64,000 nucleotides of DNA from Climacium dendroides (Eukaryota; Streptophyta; Bryopsida; Hypnales; Climaciaceae). The translations under genes and the position numbers were made by a program. The notes under the pieces are model-generated. The model saw nothing but the letters and a program-made list of their open reading frames with translations. It had not been told where the DNA came from and did not search any database. Location: contig OX467088.1 in the NCBI GenBank assembly GCA_950106755.1, forward strand, positions 12,322,001 through 12,386,000, given 5' to 3'. Shown here piece after piece: positions 48,734 to 63,900 of this stretch (position 1 is the stretch's first letter; every line of letters starts with the position of its first letter).

Positions 48734-50339
48734 AACGAGACTGAAAAAAGTCTCAATATAACGAATATGGCCTTAAGTTAAATTTCAACTTTTAAATCCA
48801 AAATTTCAAAAGATTAAATTGTCAGCTTGAATTAAATGTGGAATGTGAGGCATTTGAAAAAAGTAATATACTAGTCTAAATTTGAGATCCAAATAAGTAT
48901 TTTAACATTTGTCTTTTATTAACATCCTAATAGACCATTGTCTTCAAATAGACTTTTAGGATTTTAGGTTGGTCTTCATAATCTCAATTTTTTCTTAAAA
49001 ATAAAAAAATAAAGACAATAACATTGTAGAAGGATGAATAACTTGTCAATGGTCACTATGAAAATAAGTTATACTCTTATAGATTAAACACCCTTAGAAA
49101 AGAAGAAGTTTGGCAAGCAAATTTTTTACTACAATAGCAACTTGTAGAGGTCACTAGGCAATCAATATGAAAGTGATGAAACTACTACATGAGATAAAAT
49201 ATAAGAATTATTCGATCAAAAGTGACAAAAATTATAATAAAAATAGATACGCATCATGCATATATTAAAAGAGGTCTTATAAATAATATTAGACTTACAA
49301 AAATAACATAAATTATTTAGTAGTACTTTTAAGATATCCAATTCTGAGTCCAATTCTAGTTAATAAATGATGGAAAATTATTTTTTGAATAGGATCTACT
49401 TTGTTGCTTACCATCTTTGGTTCATGAATGAACATACACATCCAATGTTGTACAAGATGAAGTTGGTGAAAAGCCTCAAGGACACATTTTTATTACCTTT
49501 TGCATGATATACCATATGTTTGAAATAAAAGAATTATTGTTGAAGTATTATTTTTGTCATTCATTTCTCGACATAAATATTGAATTGGCATCTAACTCCA
49601 TTTTTTAATTTAGTGAACTTTGAACGCTTGGTCATTTAAGGTTTTAGTGTTAGTTTTCAAAGAATTAGTTGAATTGTCTTCCAACTTGAATTACAAATGT
49701 TGAGCTTATATCTTCTATTCGATTGGACAATACTCTCTCAAAGTCAATACTGCTTTATAGGATCATAAACAATTTGGTGTGCTATCCCCAATTCATGTCC
49801 AATTTGAGCACCTCAAAGTCTAACTTCTTCAATATATCAACAATGATAGCCTTCTCTTTTGTTATGAAAGGTCACAACCTCATTGTGGACACAAAATTGG
49901 CTATAAGATACTCTTAATTTGTCACAACTTACCATTGATTAGTTGTGAAGACATTGAGATTTATGTAATATAATCTTTGCCATTTGGCAAAGAATATAAT
50001 ATGTAATCGTCCCTTATAATATTTTTGAGAATTGATTAATGAGCATTCATAAAATTTGTTTATTAAAGGTTCCAACCATAACTTAGTTATTAGGTACTAT
50101 ATAATACATGAGGTTTGTTTTAAAAAGCTCTTAACAATAGATAATCAAGATTTGCAAACTAAGGATTCATTTGCACAAAATCTTGAATAGAAAACTTACA
50201 AGAAAAATTATTGGCATTCATTTTCAAAATGCAATTTTATTGCTAAAACTTTACTTCAAAGGCTTTTTCCTTAAAAATTTATAAAAGTTCAAAATTTTAT
50301 CAACACCAAAATGTAGTACCTTTGGCATTGGGAATAATC
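48734..50339. other. Intergenic, no gene seen
   Basis: Strongly AT-rich. The 64-codon ORF at 49723-49917 has no domain. About 50150-50335 resembles the end region of the neighbouring TTAA element and may be another fragment. Confidence 0.45.
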
Positions 50340-50970
50340 TTAAAAGTCTAAGTCACTATATTTTGGTGTCAACTAAAATATGAAGTTAAATAAAATCTTA
50401 TCAAAGTATTATTTTTGATATTTTTTATGAAGTTGAATACCCTTTAAGTGATTTAATTTTGAAAAAAAATATTTTATAATTTTTCTATTTAGAACTTTGT
50501 GTATGGGTGTCCATTACAAATCTTGATTTTTTAGTGTTAGATTCTCTTGGAGATGAGCCTCAAAAACGTTGAATCTTGAAGGAATCATATTAGAATACAT
50601 TTTAAAATTTTGTAGAGTAGATTTTGAAAAGTTGTAAATCAATTATAGCTATACATGTTATGTCCTATCATGTCAAATTTTTTTCAATGAGTTGACCTCA
50701 ATGAACTCTAACTCATTGAAAAAAAAGCTTAAAAAACTTCTAATGACTTTCATAGTTTTAACACCCTTTTGATCAAACATTATAATCTTTCAATCCATAA
50801 ATGATAATGGAGTGTAATCTTTTCCAAAGTAATCCATTATACATTTAGATTGAATTTGAAGAGCTACATTTTTGAAAATTTTGACAAAACTTATTGATAC
50901 TTAGACTTTGAGTTTAGTTTAGAGCAAACTCTAAGAAGTTCAAAAATGGCCTTAGGCATTTATAGATTAA
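50340..50970 (-). mobile_element. Degenerate TTAA-type element, inverted relative of 18945-19596
   Basis: The right end, reverse-complemented, reads TTAATCTATAAATGCCTAAG, and the left border keeps TTAA (50340-50343) but has lost the CCCC start. Collinear words shared with the first copy on the opposite strand include TATGGATTGAAAGA and CTTTTCAAAATCTACTCTA. Non-coding. Confidence 0.6.
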
Positions 50971-51921
50971 TTTTTTGATGGGAAATTTCATGTCATTAAA
51001 AAATTAGGTCAAAATATAGGCTTATTTTATATTTTTTGTTCCATTTGCAAATCAAAGAATGCACAATTATTTATTCCTATCTTCAAGATTTTTAAATGTA
51101 GAGTAGTAAGCAAAAAAATAACTACACATGATGCATAATGTATATGAATCCTTGAAATATGAATCATCCAAAAAATTATTAATTTTTTAAACTAAAAACA
51201 TCTCTCAATAAGAATTGATTAATAGGTCTTTAAATTGTCTTTATGATGGTGATGTCTTTTTTTAAATTACATTGAAACAATCTAGTAAATAAAATATGAT
51301 ATATTATAATTACATAAATAATCTAAAAAAATATGAAATCATAAATTTGATGCAATACAACAACACATTGTATTCACATATCAAATTTGTTGCACATACG
51401 TTTAACATAATTTTTGTACTACATTGTTTACATTGCTATAAAATTCTAAAAAATCAATTCACTGTAATTTTTGTATACAAATTAGGACATCACCATTGCC
51501 TAGAGAAACCATATTTTTATCTAGAATATGAATTAATATTACAATTTTTCATTTCATTTCAATTACTTGATTTGGAAATCATTTTTGAATTTCCAATAAT
51601 ATCTTTAAAATAACTTGGTTTGATAGAAAAAGTATGCAATTTGCATTTGAAAGAAGCAATTATTTTCCAAATCAAGTTTGAGACCTCAATTCTAAATAAA
51701 TATATTGAGGATTGGTGGTACTTATCTTTAAATGTAACAATCTACCATTTCTTGACTCTTGAGGTATTCATAAATAAAAATACCATATGAATTAGCAAAC
51801 TAATTACACACAAAATCAATTATATCACTTTCACATAGTATCATGACTGTAATTCCAAATTGTAACCAAAATTTTGGCCAAAAATGGAAAATAATAAAAT
51901 ACATCAATGGCCATAAGACAA
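50971..51921. other. Intergenic, 3' flank of the coiled-coil gene
   Basis: AT-rich. The 105-codon plus-strand ORF at 51296-51613 is Ile/Tyr/Asn-rich, as expected from AT-rich non-coding DNA. Confidence 0.45.
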
Positions 51922-54900
51922 TTAAGATCTTGGTGAAGTTCCCATTGAAGTTGAAGCAGTAGGATCACCACTTGTTGGCCTTTGATTATTAGCATCTACC
52001 AACCTCTCCTATACACATCACATGTTCAAATGTTTAGTACTTCAATTATCATTAATATTAAGTCTTGAAAGTACAATTTATACATATAATTTATAATGAT
52101 CAAAATTTCATTTAAAGGAATACACTAACTTGAGAAGATCTTTGAACTATAGACCCTGGAGTAGGTGGTTCTCGCAATCGACTCATAATTCTTGCTTGCA
52201 ATTGTTGAATTTCAAAGTGTAAACTATCAACAACACTTTGATCATCAGAAATACGAACTATAGAACCATCACTTCGACTAGTAGGATTGACTTCTTGGCC
52301 CATTTCTTGCTCTGAGCCTCCAATGATAGATGTTGGCCTTGTTGTTGATACTAAAGCAAAAGAAGTCTCCCAATCTCGTTGAGAGTTATCTTGTCCTTGG
52401 AAATAGACAGCTTGTGGATTTTGTTCATCGTTGGAGTCACTTCCTATAGGTATGCATCCCATAGGCATAGTAGGACACCTTGTAGATGGATTTTCAGTAG
52501 TCATGAAACATGGATCTATTATTTGCACTCCCGATATAGATGAATGTAGTACTCTACTTGTCGATCCTGACGGATCTCGAGGTGATTGTGTTTCTTGATG
52601 GCATAATATCATGAAGGAATTAAAAAAATAAACAATCATCTATGTGAAATACATTATATAATTTTCTAATTTTATAAATAAATTAAAATATTAAAAAATA
52701 TTCTCAAATATTTTGATTTAAAATATTTTGATATATAATTTATCCTAATTCACTTTTATTTTTCACTATAAATTTCAATAGAAAATTAAATGAAAGCCTT
52801 CTACTCTAATTTCTACTACCTTTAATCTATTTGAATACGGTATGTCCATTCATTTGGATTAAGTGTACCAATTCATATTTATAAATATCTTAATTTATTT
52901 CTTAATATGATATGTATATTAAAACATATTTTTAAATTCTTTGACGATGTTGTGTTTTTATTGTAATATATACTAACCACGGTTGTCATATAGGACAAAA
53001 TTTTACTGTTCACGGACGAATCGGACGAATTAGGGTTGACTGGCTGCAAACTTTGGAGGCCAATAACTTTTGGAAAAATTATTCAAATTGGGCATATGAG
53101 ATATTTTTCGGCATCTACAAAAATTGTAGATGCCGAAAAATATCTCATATGCCCAATTTGAATAATTTTTCCAAAAGTTATTGGCCTCCAAAGTTTGCAG
53201 CCAATCAACCCTAATTCGTCCGATTCGTCCGTGAACAGTAAAATTTTGTCCTATATGACAACTGTGATACTAACTATAAAAAGATAAAAATTGTAACTCA
53301 CCAGAAACAGAAGATCTAAATCGAATTCCATCAATGTCATTAGGACCTCCACTAGAGCTTTGTAGAGCTTGTTTCGTTTGAGCATATGTATCACGTAAAG
53401 ATTCTTGCACTTGTATTGATTGCAATCTCGGTGATCCCATTACTACGCTATTTTGTGATGGACGTCCATGAGATCGTAAAGTTGTTGAAGTATGCTTTCT
53501 ACTTGGGCTATGGGGTGCAGACATTGAATTTTGTTGTTGCATTGAACTTTGTTGATGAAAATGTTGTGGATGACCTTGAGGGTGAGAATTCATTTTTGTT
53601 TGGGTTGGTGTTGGTGCATATGAACTCAAACTTGATACAAATTTTGAAGCTTTTACCACATGAGGCTCTGCAAAGTATCTCAATTTAAAAAAAATTATAT
53701 ACAAATTACATCCAATTTTATATTGAAATTTTATAAATGTCATTGTAAAATACACTTGATTACAATTTTATGAAATTTGCAAGTGATCAATGTTCAAGAT
53801 AAAAAAATATTTACCAGACATTAATCGAATCTCATATTCTAATTTCCGAACATGACTTTCTTTTGCATCCAATGCTACTTCCAAATCTTGAACTTGTGTT
53901 TGTGTATTAGCAATCTGATTACATTTTACAATTATTTCAATTAATTTGTATGGTATATTCAATATGACATAATTTTGCATCAATTTATTTTATCCAAAAA
54001 ATACTAATGAAATCATTAAATGATTATGAAACATTCAACATCATTTTATTCAATAACTTTATTGGTTTTGGTTTCAAAAAAATATACCTCTCCTTGTTTT
54101 TGTGCAAGAATATTCTCAAGTTCTTCAATTCGTGAATCACGAGCTTCTATAGTCTCACACAACGTACAATTTGCCGAGGCCAATTTCCTTTGCACTTCTC
54201 CTAATTCTAATTCTCGCCTCTAGAAATATTAAACAAGAATGATAGTTTTGTTTCCAATTTTTCCAATTACAATTGATTAGATATTATTTACTCAATATAT
54301 GTTTGATTATTTAAAATTACATTTAAATAATTTACATTGTTCATAAAATATTGATAATACTTCTTGAATGTGACTTTAAATGAGTAAAACAAATAATATT
54401 TGAATATTAGTGTTCATTTTAGTGTATTTACCCGAGAACTTCCTTCAAGGCTAGCATATTGATGTTCACGGTCTTCTAATAATTTTCGTAAAGATCCAGC
54501 AATTTCAAATGCACTTGCTAACTTTTCTTGTGATTCATCAGATGCTCCTTCTAATCTTTCGGCAGTATTTTTTAGTGCCTACATTCCAATCAACAATAGA
54601 TATCATCTTTACCATTTTCAAATTTTGAACGTTGTATTTATGATCATATATTATCGTAAGTAAAAAATTGATATGATTCAAATAATTATTTGAATGACTT
54701 TTAGAATGTAAATGCCTTAAATTATATTGAATAGTAAATGTTGATATGAAATGATTAAAAACAATTAAAACTTCAATTATTTAACCTTTTCATATGAATC
54801 TAATTGAGATGTTCTTTCTGCAAGTTGAATTCGCAATTGTTGTAAGCTTTGTTCCAAATTTTGAAGTTCTAATGTGTGATGAACTTCTTCGGCTGTGTCT

Positions 54901-57900
54901 TCTACGTTCTTTGTTTGAATCCTCTTCTACTTATGTTTTTAAAATTTCCAACTTCAATATACATTTTATCTACTTAAAATCGCGTTTCTTATTTTTTAAC
55001 CACTAGAGTTGATGAATTATATAGTTACATACTAATAAACTCATAGTTGTATTATAATTATCCTTAAAGGCTTAAAGCAAATAATCTGATTTTTTTATCA
55101 TGTAATAAATATGAAAATATGTACGATTAAAATTAAACCTGCAAAATAATGTTATTATTTTGTAACTCTTCTATTCGAGAATGTTGATGATCAATTTCAT
55201 CTCGCATTGAAGTTTCTACCATGGCGGCATCTTCAAGAGCCCTATGAAGCTCATTCATTTCTTGATTCCTTTCATTTACACTTGTTTTCAAATAAGCTAT
55301 TTCAGATGACATATTGTGTAAGCGGTCAATGAGTTGTAAGTTTTCCACATCCACTGTTGAAACTTGATTTTTTTGTTCTTTACATTGTGACTGAAATCAA
55401 ACACCTTCAATTGTTTGTATAAGAATACAACAATAGACAAGCTCTAAAAATTAATAATCTTATCTAAAATAAAATACTATTAGAAGTTCTAGCAATTTAC
55501 TTAAAATTAATATTTTGGACATCTACCTATTATTGAGAATATTTTAGAAATTGATAAGGTAAAAAATAAATCATTTTATAACATTAAAATTTTTATAGCA
55601 ATACTTTTGGTGAATAGTTTTATGTTTTTCAAAACATGTGGATTTTTTTTTAAATCATTTTTATTTGTTTAAAAGTTATTGAAACTTGAATAAATGATTG
55701 AATGAATAAAGTACTTGAGCTTGTATTAAATCATCTTGAAACTTTGCATTTGCAACTAAAAGGCCATCAAAAGTTGCATACATCCAATTGTGTAAGCTAT
55801 TTTGTAAAAGAGTTCGACGTAGTCGTTGTGCCAATAAGGAATCAAGTTGGTTAGCTCTCCGTTTCCAAGCCATAAGTTCCCACCATTCATTTAAACATTT
55901 TTTGGCTACCTGAAAATGTATATTATTAAATGAACTTTTGGTTGATATCATTCGAATGCAAATATTTTTGAATCCTATTTTTTAATGTTATAAGTCTAAT
56001 ATATTTAAACCAAGTAGAAAAAAATTGGTTCAAATATATAAATTTTAATAAAATAATATTTTTTTATTTTTTTTAAATACCTGTAGATCTTTCCGTTTTC
56101 TATACACTTTTGCTTTCCTTGTCTTTTTCTTCCTATTTCATAAAATATTTTTTAAATTCACAATTATATTAAATGCATTTCAAATTTTTATATTAAATTA
56201 TAGATTTGATAATATATGTGTCATTGAATATTGAATATTTGTAGCATTCTTACTTAAGCAAATGATAATAATGATGATCTCGCCAAAAAATCATGGATGC
56301 TCTCATCAAACATTGATTAACTTCTCGAACTGCTTTTCTTTCAGTTTTACTCATTAAAATTGCATCTGTCCACATTTTAAAAGTCTGCATTGGAAAAAGT
56401 ATGTTAAATTTTAAATTGTTCATTCAATTATTGTTATCATTTCAAATGACCATCATTGTGTGTATTCATAATTTTACGTGAAACCATAAGTTCTATTTAA
56501 CCTCTAAAGGACCAAACTATGTTTTTTTTGGCAATATAGCAATTTTGTGTAGCTTACTATGAATGGAATCTTTAATATTTTTCTTTGAAATTTTCACACA
56601 ATATGTTCACAAAGAGTAGCTTTCAGTCACAACAATTTTCATAACTTTTGATTACATGATTAAGAAGTTATTGTATTGAATGTATGATATGTAATATTCA
56701 ACATTTGTTGGGCAACTTGGGCAACAAAAAACTTCTGTAAAAATTACTTTTTAAAAAAATAAAAAAAATTTGAAATTGGTTTTCTAGATGTATATATATG
56801 TAGATAGTTTTGAATCAATCAAATGAAAGTTATGAGGAGTTTTAGTTGTAGATAGTTTGGGGATACTTATGAAATCTCTACTCTAAAATGAACTCTGAAA
56901 TATTTTATTTAACTCACTTTTTGATATTTTTGGAAAAAAATAAAAATGTTAGGTGCACACTGTTTATTACAACATTACAACCATTGGGATTGGCATTTTT
57001 CAATTCCATAAATAAATTGTTAACAATTTAGTATTTTAAATCATTCTTTACTTCTTTCTACTTACTATTTTTTTCCTATATGTTGTACAATTCTATATGA
57101 TCTAAAAAATTTAAAGCGTATAGCCAATTTGCCTTGAAGAATGAATCCAAAGAGTTACAGTCATTTTGAACATTTTTTCATAATGATATAACCTTGTGAT
57201 TGTGAAGTGCAAGTGCCTGATTTTTTGTAAGGGCAAAAAGAGGATTTTTGTTACTTCATATGCTAATATCTTGCAGTCTACATGGTAGAATTTTCTGAAA
57301 CATTTTTTACATCTTTTCAAATCAATAACTACAAGATTCTACATTTACATACATCCAAAAATGTTTTTTTTCTAAAATTTGGTACTTATATTACAAATGG
57401 CAGTTTTGGAACATTTTTGCCTTTTTGTGAAAACATAGTCAAAAATCTTTAGGAGTTAATCAAGTATCATTTTCAAATCCAAAACATACTAATAATAGAA
57501 TGAATAAAATGCAAAAGGTTCTATTTATATTTATAATGTTATAAAGCTAATGTCAACTTTAAAGTTTTATTTTTTTTACCTTTTTGGAAAGATGACTTGC
57601 ATAATGTTGCAATGCAACTTGTTGATAAACTCTACTATGTTGTTTTTCTTGTGTCAAATGTTGCCAACTTTTAATAACAAGTTTACATTGTTTTGTTTTT
57701 TGAAATTTTATTGCTCTTAATTTGAGTTTTCTTTCAACATCCATATTTTTAAGAGCTTCTTTAAACCTATAAAAGTTTGTAGTAATTACAATAATAATGA
57801 ATGTGTATCTATCTTTCGAATATTTTTTGAATCTAAATAAGTTTATAAACTGATTATTTCAAATACAAAATGTGAATATTTCAACAATCAAAATAATATT

Positions 57901-60900
57901 ACCTATTTTCATTGTATATTATAAACACTTTATATGTTTTTTGATTTTTTAATCACTACTAATATTTTTATTATATTTATCATGATCTAAATTTAAATTA
58001 TATATATAATTTTTAATTAGTATTTATTATAAAAATTTAAATAAAACATTGGCATTGTGATTTTTTGTGTAATTACAGGATTCATTGAAGAATTTGATTC
58101 AATAATTGATTTTCATAGTTATTTTCAATTAATTTTTTTCAATAAAATATAATAATTTTTAAATAATATAAAGTCTAATTTCAAATAAGCCAATTCATAT
58201 TTTTGTTCAATTTTATATCATTCAACTTCATTTAGCAACATTTGAAATGAAATTATTGTATTTGGCATGTTTTTATAAATTTTTTGTTACTAATTTATGA
58301 GTTTATTTTAGAGATTGATTCATTTACCAATCCTTCTAATATTATTTTACTATTTTAGAGGATATCCAATAAAAATTGTTGTTCAAAGGTTCATTGTAAG
58401 AAAATATTGTATCCCTTTCAATCCTCTTCTTCTATGTGGGATGGTTTCTTGGCCATAAATTTAGTACTATATCTCCATTTGACTCAAAATTTATATTTAA
58501 GGTGCATAATTATATCTTGTAATTTTAAAGCAATTTCACATCTTTCAAAAATATTTTTTTCTTTCTAATTATTACAGTACTCAGATTAGATTTTTATTTT
58601 TTGATGGATTTTATTACTATTTTGAGTTCAATTTTCGGATTTTGAATGTTTGTTGCTAAAAAAAATGTTGATATAGTCAACATAATCTTTTCTACAAAAA
58701 TTAATTTAAAAATATTTAAATTCTCAAATGGTAGATATTTACAACACAATCTTCCTTGTGTATGTATTTTCAAAGATGGTTAAAATATTCAATTTAAATC
58801 TTTCATTATGGACAACCATCTCACTAAGTTGTTACCAATTCCTAAATCATCTTTGATTGTAAAAATTTTATCTTTTCTAAAATACTAACATCAAAATATA
58901 TTTTATTAAGGATTTTCCTTGAATTTTTTCAGTGTATAACTTTCAAAGATAATTTAGTTATCTTCAATTTCTTACATTTTTACAACATTTTCCTTATCAT
59001 GTCAATCTTACATAGTTTTTAATTTTCATGATTTTTTTCTTTAGATAGAAAGCTATAATATCATACAATTCTTCTATTTTAGAACAAAATTAACATTTAT
59101 TTTTTGAAATTATATAGGTGAGAGTCATCATTGTTTTGAGGGTTCACTTAGTTTTAGTTTTATAAGTCACAAATATATGTATGTATGTATGTATGTATGT
59201 ACGTATGTATGTATGCATATATATATATGTGAGTGTGTATTATTTTATGCTTTATGGATACCTTGACATGGTTCGAATGTAAATCCATTTTTTCTCATAT
59301 TTTATTGCTTCTTCCATTTTAATACGCATCATCCATTGGATGCGCATGATACATTGCCATGCTGACATTGCTTGTTTCATTGTCATTTTATTGATATGTG
59401 CTTGTACATTCAACAATTTTCTTTTTCTTGGTCTAATAAGATATTGCAGCCAATCTTTCCATTCATTTAGTACTCTTTTTTTATGGAAAATCTCATAATG
59501 AGTCCTCGCTGTTGCAGACAACAATTCTTCATCTTCTTCATTCAATTTCCATAGTTTCACAATTTTTTTCCAAGCTTGTAGAGTTTTTGTCCTTGTATAA
59601 AAACTGTAATGTTGAAATGCAATTTGGTGTTTTCTAGGATTTGCACGTGCCGCTATTGAATAGTCTTCCCAAGAAAGTAAAATGCGTCTAGCTCTCTCTT
59701 TTGCATGTCTTACAAGATTTTTTTTTCGTATTTGACTAGCTTGTACCATTTTTATCCAAATAGCATAACAATCTTCTAAAATTTGCTGGAATAGGTTGTT
59801 GTCAATATAACTTTAGAAACTATTCATCTTTCCAAATTTTCATTTGATTCAATTTTAATAATACATATGTAAATAATTATATTTGTCAAAAATAAGTAAA
59901 ATACCTTATTGTAACGTGCATTTCTTTTCCTTATTAAATTAGACCGTCCAATTGCCATATGAAAAGTTCGCCAACCTATATTCATTACTCTTAAATTGTA
60001 ATATTTGATGGCTCGTAATGTATTTGCCCTTTCAATACATTGATCTCTAATCCCTTCTTTGAAACGAACAAAGTACCTTCTTAGTCTACATAAATTAGCC
60101 ATTTGTATAATTTTTTGTTCTATTTCATCCTGTTAAAGAGATACATAAAGAATCTTAAATATAATTATGGATGTGGGGTAGTTCCAAATAATTTGTATTT
60201 AATTTCTACATATTTTTTATTTGATCAATTATTAATAAGTACATGCTTTATAAAATCCAACAAGATCATTTGTAAAATAATAGTAATTATTACTAACATA
60301 CAATCAATTAAGCTAGATTTTACCTTTTCAAAAAGTATACGCATTTGTTCAGTGTATTCTTCTTGTTTTATCTTAAGAAAATTAGCTTCCTCTGTAATAA
60401 TTTGCAATCGTTCTTCTAATTTATCTTTTAAATTTGTAGTATTACTTAATTGTGACTGCATATAAGATAAAGTATATTAACACTTTTTATTTATAATCTT
60501 GTTGTCTAAATTTTTTTAATGTAATCAAGATATTTTTTTAAGGTTAAATGTGCATTTTAAATTTAGATTATTGAATACAAACACTAAAGATGTTTTTATT
60601 AACCTCAAGAAATGCAATTTTTGCTTCCGATTCCTCTTTTGCATGTAATTCATGTGCCATAGAAGATATGCGATTAGTAAGTGTTGCACGCTCTAATTCA
60701 TATGCTTGATTATTCTTTGCCATTACATTTTCCATATCTTTCTTCTCTTTTTCTAGAATTTGAGCTCTGTTTCAATTTTTTAGAATTATAATCTTGATTT
60801 GTAATTCAATAATTCATTCAATATTTTTAATCTTTTGTATGATAGAAAAATTTCAACTAAACATATTGAATTTATATTTTATTTTTTATTAAATTTATGG

Positions 60901-63900
60901 CATATCTATGATAAACAATATGATTTATTAATTAATAAAATAGAATTAAAATTTAAACAATAATAGTAGTTATATGCACATAATGATTATTTTGTCATTG
61001 CTACATACATACCTTTGTGCCAAACGTCGTTGCAATTCTAAAGTTTGTTCCATTTCTTCATGAAGAGTATTGAGTTCGCTTTCAGCTCTCTCTACATTTT
61101 TGTGATTTTGTTTCATGTACAATTCTAATCTGTCAAACAAAATAAGAAACAACAAAGTATTAATTTCTTTCTATAATTTAATGTTTAAGAATTTCTACTT
61201 AAAAAAGAAATTTGAAAGTTTAAAGGTTGAGAAAAACTAAAACAAAATTCAAAATAGTATCATAAAGTTTGCAAAAGGATATGTGTACTAAGGTGATTAT
61301 ACAAATAATAGAAACATTCTCAAAGAATCTTCAATAAAGAAGGGTGTGCAAACTTAATTTGATACAATTTGGCCTATTATATCAATAATGGTTGAATTAC
61401 AAATTATTTTCATTAAAAATGACTATATAAATACATAAAATATCATTATAAAAACTAAAAATAAATATTCATTCTAATTTTTTTGGTATAATTGAGAACA
61501 AAGAGCCTAATGCTATGAATTTCCATTGATATCGAGTTACAAACTAATTTAAATTATAAATACTACAAAAATAGACTAAAGTAATTTTTTTTGCACAAGG
61601 CCTCTAATTATAGTTTCTAATGATAGTCTTGAATCCACTATATTGGTCTTCAATGGTACTATTGAGCAAGTGATTATATCTTCAATTTAAATGTAGTATG
61701 GTAAAATCCAAAGCTATTTTAAATGAATCCTTAAAGGTCTCTTAGGGACCATATGCCTATACACCATATAAGTAGTACAAGAGTTGCAACATTTGCAAAA
61801 CCACCTTTCCATTACATAAGAAACATAGTATTTTGTTAGTGTGCTAGAATTGAATTTTAAATTCAAAAGTGCTTCCTAAATTTTGAATGAAAATGCGTAA
61901 AGAAGAATATGTAACCATCCAAATGGATAAAGTTGTAGCAATGGGTTGCAACACTCTGAAATTATCTCAATAGATTATCTTCATAATGTACTAAAATACA
62001 ACTTTGAATTCATATATAATGTATGATATGGAATGAAGTTGTACTAAAATATGATAATGAAAGTAGTCAAATATAATGATATCCAAAGTACAAAATACAA
62101 ATTTCTAAGCAAAAAAGAGACAAAGGCTTAAAATATTATAAATTGAAAGTAATTAAAGCCTAAGCAAAATTATTATAATATTGAATGGTCTTCAAAAGCC
62201 AATAGGGGCTAAAATGAACTTCTCATAAAAATCCATACGATTATTAATAATGAATATCATTTTTTGCTAAGATGTATTTTTAAAATCTTTTTTTTCCAAC
62301 AATATCCATCTCTAGTAAGAAAAAAAATCATATCCTCTAATCCAATTTCAAGAAGAATCAAGACCCTTTTTCTCTCATCAAGTCCAATTTAAATTCAATC
62401 ATAAGGTAATTACATTCCAAATTGCTCAAATAAGCATTTTAGCTTTAATCTATGATTAAATTGTACAAGTTTTTGTTGGATCTTATTGAGGAATAAAAAG
62501 AGGTTTGAGATTTTTGGAACACACAATTTTTGAATAGTTATGATTAAATTATGAATTTTTAGAATGTAATTAGGTATAACTAGAATTGACTCTAGGCTTT
62601 AATAAATAGAAGTTTTAAATTTTTGACAAGAATTTGAAGAGCTTAGTTTTAGAAATGTATCACAATTAGTTGTAGCTACTTTAGAATCTTTTCACATATA
62701 AACCTTGTTGCAAATCTTGGCTAGAATTTGAAGGTTTTAGAAATATATTGTATTTAGTTGTAGTTATTTTAGAACCTTTCTATATGGAAGCCTTTTCTCC
62801 ATATTTTTACAAGGAAATGATTTGTTACATGATAAATTTGATTTTCCTAACCAATTACTTTCCATTAAAACAAAGAGGGAAATGTAGGCTTGTAAGGAGT
62901 GTTGATTGTTGACAAGCATTTCAAATATTTGTTTTTGTTTTTTTCTTTTGAAAATTCAAAATAAGAGGTCAATGATTCTTGTCTCTCCCTTTTTGAGTTC
63001 TTTTTTTCAATATCTTTTGGAGTTTAGAGGACTATGATAGGGCTTCTATTAGATTTTGTTGGGTGAACATATACAAACAATCCACCTATAATTGTGTTGA
63101 TAGATCTCTAAGGAAAACTATATGAAAATTTTATGAATATAAAATTATATAACAATATACATGGATTCCTAAAGCATTGTTGAAGATCTAGGAAGATAGG
63201 CTCAAAACAAGGAGTGTCTTTTCTATGAGCATAGGATATTAGACCACCTCATTTTTTGGAGAGTATTCCTTCCTAGATACTTTGATTATTTGCAAGTTAA
63301 CTCTTGAAGGACGGACTTGTGACAATGGAAATCATCCATTTTGGCACCATATGAATGATTAGTTTTTAAAAATAATGCAAAAACACTCATTGGAAGTCAA
63401 ACTAATATAGAAGACCTCTCCTTTTAGCACAAAATTATGAAGATGAATAATTGTACTTTTGTCCTACATGGAGAGATTCTTTGTCATTCATTGGCTACAA
63501 AGTGATCAATGCATTGTGTAAGGGTAAATATGATCTTTATACAACTAGTGAACAAAGTCGTGGATGGAATTCACTCGTAGCAAGCCCCTTGTTCTCAATA
63601 TATACTCCAATTCACATGATTGTCTTAATAAATATGGTAGAAGACTCAACGAAGTGAAGCAAAGAGTGAGATTTTACTTCATTCAACCTTTCACGCAGCT
63701 CATGGTTGATACTTTGAAGCCGTTGTTCTCCATCAATATGAGCCTCTAGGTCAATTTGCAGTGCTGCAACTTGCCGCCGCAATGTAGCAGCATCTGAGGC
63801 TGGTGGCACCATTAAACCCTCAGCTCGTAGCCGTGGGCCAATGCCAACACTGCCTCCACGCAATGCCAAGGAGCCTCCTGAGCTTGTTGTTATCGTTGCC

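Noticed and set aside
63298..63316. TTAACTCTTGAAGGACGG as another TTAA element end
   Set aside because: No partner terminus with the right orientation was found, so no element is called.
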